Of a DNA stretch of 64,000 nucleotides, positions 62,027 through 64,000 are shown one piece after another (position 1 is the first letter of the stretch; every line of letters starts with the position of its first letter). Location: contig NZ_VDGH01000002.1 in the NCBI RefSeq assembly GCF_006861795.1, positions 310,001-374,000 of the forward strand, given 5' to 3'. Both the position numbers and the translations under genes were made by a program. Source of the DNA: Psychrobacillus lasiicapitis. GTDB lineage: Bacteria; Bacillota; Bacilli; Bacillales_A; Planococcaceae. The notes below the pieces were generated by a model. That model was not told where the DNA came from and did not search any database. It worked only from the letters and a program-made list of their open reading frames with translations.

Positions 62027-62356
62027 ATGATTGAAAAAACAACTCGTATGAATTTTTTATTCGATTTCTATCAAGCTCTATTAACCGATAAACAAAGAAG
62101 CTATATGCAGCTTTATTATTTAGATGATTTATCACTTGGAGAAATAGCAGAGGAATATGATATTTCGAGACAAGCAGTTTATGATAATATTCGGAGAACA
62201 GAGGCAATGCTAGAAGAATATGAAGAGAAGCTTAATCTGTTTACGAAATTTGAAAAACGGCAAGAAACGATTGATGAGCTATTGCTAGTAGTAAAAGATC
62301 AATCATCTGAAGAAACACTGATTCAACTCATTAATCAATTAAAAGAATGGGATTAG
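62027..62356 (+). CDS. ylxM: SRP-associated helix-turn-helix protein YlxM (UPF0122)
   Basis: A 110-residue UPF0122 protein. The sigma-region-4-like helix-turn-helix [29 protein letters not shown] (about 30-58 in total) is the family core. In streptococci YlxM binds Ffh and SRP RNA and modulates their GTPase activity. The ATG at 62027 has AGGAG 8 nt upstream; 62021 is too close. It is 12 nt before ffh. Confidence 0.93.
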   Translation: MIEKTTRMNFLFDFYQALLTDKQRSYMQLYYLDDLSLGEIAEEYDISRQAVYDNIRRTEAMLEEYEEKLNLFTKFEKRQETIDELLLVVKDQSSEETLIQLINQLKEWD

Positions 62357-62368
62357 GAGGCGGCGTGC

Positions 62369-63724
62369 ATGGCATTTGAAGGATTAGCTGAGCGACTCCA
62401 AGGGACGCTTCAGAAAATCAAAGGCAAAGGAAAAATTTCTGAAGCAGATGTAAAAGAAATGATGAAAGATGTAAGACGTGCGTTAATCGAAGCGGATGTT
62501 AACTTAAAAGTCGTAAAAGAATTCGTCAAAAATGTATCCGAACGAGCAGTTGGTCAAGAAGTGATGAAAAGTTTAACTCCTGGCCAGCATGTCATTAAAA
62601 TCGTTAAAGATGAACTAACGGAGTTAATGGGTGGGGAGCAAAGTCAGATTTCTTTTGCAACGAGACCTCCGACTGTCATTATGATGGTTGGGCTTCAAGG
62701 TGCAGGTAAAACCACTACTACTGGGAAGTTAGCAAACGTACTGCGCAAAAAATACAACAAAAAGCCTTTACTTGTGGCCGCAGATATTTATCGACCGGCT
62801 GCAATAAAACAGCTAGAAACGCTTGGGAAACAGTTATCTTTACCGGTTTTTGCATTAGGGACAGATGTTTCGCCTGTAGAAATTGTCAAACAGGCACTTG
62901 AACATGCAAAAGAAGAGCATCATGATGTTGTAATGATTGATACAGCAGGTCGACTTCATATTGACGAAACGCTTATGCAGGAGTTAAAAGACATTCGTGC
63001 CATAAAAGAACCAGACGAAATCTTCTTGGTTGTCGATGCGATGACGGGGCAAGACGCAGTCAATGTTGCGAATAATTTTAACGAAACGCTTGGCATCACA
63101 GGTGTTCTCTTAACGAAACTGGATGGGGATACTCGTGGTGGTGCGGCTTTATCTATTCGTTCTGTAACGCAAAAGCCTATTAAATTTGTCGGGATGGGCG
63201 AAAAGATGGATGCTTTAGAAGCCTTCCACCCTGAACGTATGGCTTCTCGTATTTTAGGTATGGGAGATATGATGTCTCTTATCGAAAAAGCGCAAGCAAA
63301 TGTAGACGAAGAAAAAGCGAAGGAATTAGAAGAAAAATTCCGTACGCAGTCTTTTACATTTGATGACTTTTTGGAGCAACTTAGCCAAGTTAAACAAATG
63401 GGACCATTAGATGAAATTCTGAAGATGCTACCAGGAGCAGGTAAGATTAAAGGGTTGGAAAATGCGAAAGTCGATGAAAAGCAAATGGATCGTGTAGAAG
63501 CCATTATTTACTCGATGACGGCAAAAGAAAAAACAACCCCTGAAATTATCAACGGTCCAAGAAAAAAACGAATTGCCAAAGGATCTGGAACATCGATTCA
63601 AGATGTAAACAGATTATTGAAGCAATTTGAAGACATGAAAAAAATGATGAAACAAATGACGAACATGCAACAAAAAGGAAAGAAAAAGATGAGAATGCCT
63701 GGTTTAGACTCACTTTTTAAGTAA
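62369..63724 (+). CDS. ffh: signal recognition particle protein Ffh
   Basis: A 451-residue SRP54 GTPase that binds signal sequences and the scRNA. The NG domain has G1 GLQGAGKTTTTGKLA (about 106-120), DTAGRL and TKLDGD. The Met-rich M domain (about 325-451) ends in MKKMMKQMTNMQQKGKKKM. AGGAGGCGGC precedes the ATG. It follows ylxM in one transcript. Confidence 0.97.
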   Translation: MAFEGLAERLQGTLQKIKGKGKISEADVKEMMKDVRRALIEADVNLKVVKEFVKNVSERAVGQEVMKSLTPGQHVIKIVKDELTELMGGEQSQISFATRPPTVIMMVGLQGAGKTTTTGKLANVLRKKYNKKPLLVAADIYRPAAIKQLETLGKQLSLPVFALGTDVSPVEIVKQALEHAKEEHHDVVMIDTAGRLHIDETLMQELKDIRAIKEPDEIFLVVDAMTGQDAVNVANNFNETLGITGVLLTKLDGDTRGGAALSIRSVTQKPIKFVGMGEKMDALEAFHPERMASRILGMGDMMSLIEKAQANVDEEKAKELEEKFRTQSFTFDDFLEQLSQVKQMGPLDEILKMLPGAGKIKGLENAKVDEKQMDRVEAIIYSMTAKEKTTPEIINGPRKKRIAKGSGTSIQDVNRLLKQFEDMKKMMKQMTNMQQKGKKKMRMPGLDSLFK

Positions 63725-63740
63725 AATTTCTAGAAAAAAA

Positions 63741-63761
63741 TAAGGTGTTAAGAAAAAACAC

Positions 63762-63765
<4 letters not shown>
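63741..63765 (+). terminator. weak hairpin after ffh
   Basis: AGGTGTT pairs with AACACTT across AAGAAAA, followed by TACAAAC. It is AT-rich and lacks a good U-tract, so read-through into rpsP is likely. Confidence 0.4.

Positions 63766-64000
<235 letters not shown>

Noticed and set aside
62956-63504. 182-codon frame antisense to ffh
   Set aside because: Shadow frame within a strongly conserved gene, Ser/Phe/Ile-rich as expected of reversed codons.

Overview
The window is chromosomal DNA from an AT-rich, endospore-forming member of the Bacillales, most likely a Planococcaceae lineage (Psychrobacillus, Lysinibacillus or Sporosarcina-like; the genus is inference). The evidence is a spoVM homologue, an alpha/beta-type small acid-soluble spore protein, a LysM-M14 endopeptidase like the enzyme described from Lysinibacillus sphaericus, and a long block whose gene order matches the yloA-to-rpsP segment of Bacillus subtilis. 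No tRNA, rRNA, CRISPR array, prophage or complete insertion sequence was seen.

Positions 1-30650 are an accessory half made of short, mostly independently terminated units: a DUF421 membrane protein; a stand-alone HPr-kinase-like protein lacking a hallmark Glu; a tldD-tldE pair; an Rpn/PD-(D/E)XK nuclease; a low-complexity protein; an SASP; a Gfo/Idh/MocA oxidoreductase; a methionine-type ABC importer lacking both an S-box leader and the NIL domain of MetN; an ENP1-like endopeptidase; an LXG polymorphic toxin with a putative immunity gene; a PBP4-type carboxypeptidase; a secreted PHB-depolymerase-family esterase; a Bcr/CflA exporter; aspartate ammonia-lyase; an ArAE-type membrane protein; a YczE-type membrane protein; a polar amino-acid ABC importer; and a two-gene ECF41 sigma/FAD-oxidoreductase operon preceded by a textbook ECF41 promoter. 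Two decayed genes lie in apparent gaps: an ECF sigma factor (about 20130-20440) and a YciI-domain protein (23460-23612).

Positions 30927-64000 are a conserved housekeeping block: rqcH (minus strand), then gmk-rpoZ-coaBC-priA-def-fmt-rsmB, prpC-prkC-rsgA-rpe-thiN-spoVM, rpmB (minus strand), yloU-yloV(fakA), sdaAB-sdaAA-recG, fapR-plsX-fabD-fabG-acpP, rnc-smc-ftsY, ylxM-ffh and the start of rpsP. Many genes overlap by ATGA or 8 nt. The block links ribosome quality control, nucleotide and cofactor supply, initiator-tRNA formylation, Hanks-type phosphosignalling, fatty-acid synthesis with its repressor FapR (operator visible), chromosome condensation and SRP targeting. Compared with B. subtilis, yloB-yloC-remA and rlmN are missing from their usual places.

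GC-rich, hairpin-dense intergenic repeats stand out against the AT-rich background: between priA and def, between rsmB and prpC (where rlmN would be), and upstream of yloU. The last is a foldback, MITE-like element with 23-bp perfect inverted termini and two long complementary arms. The most interesting items are this foldback element, the LXG toxin locus with a translationally coupled leader ORF and an orphan fragment between related terminators, the ECF41 module, and the atypical HPr-kinase paralogue.
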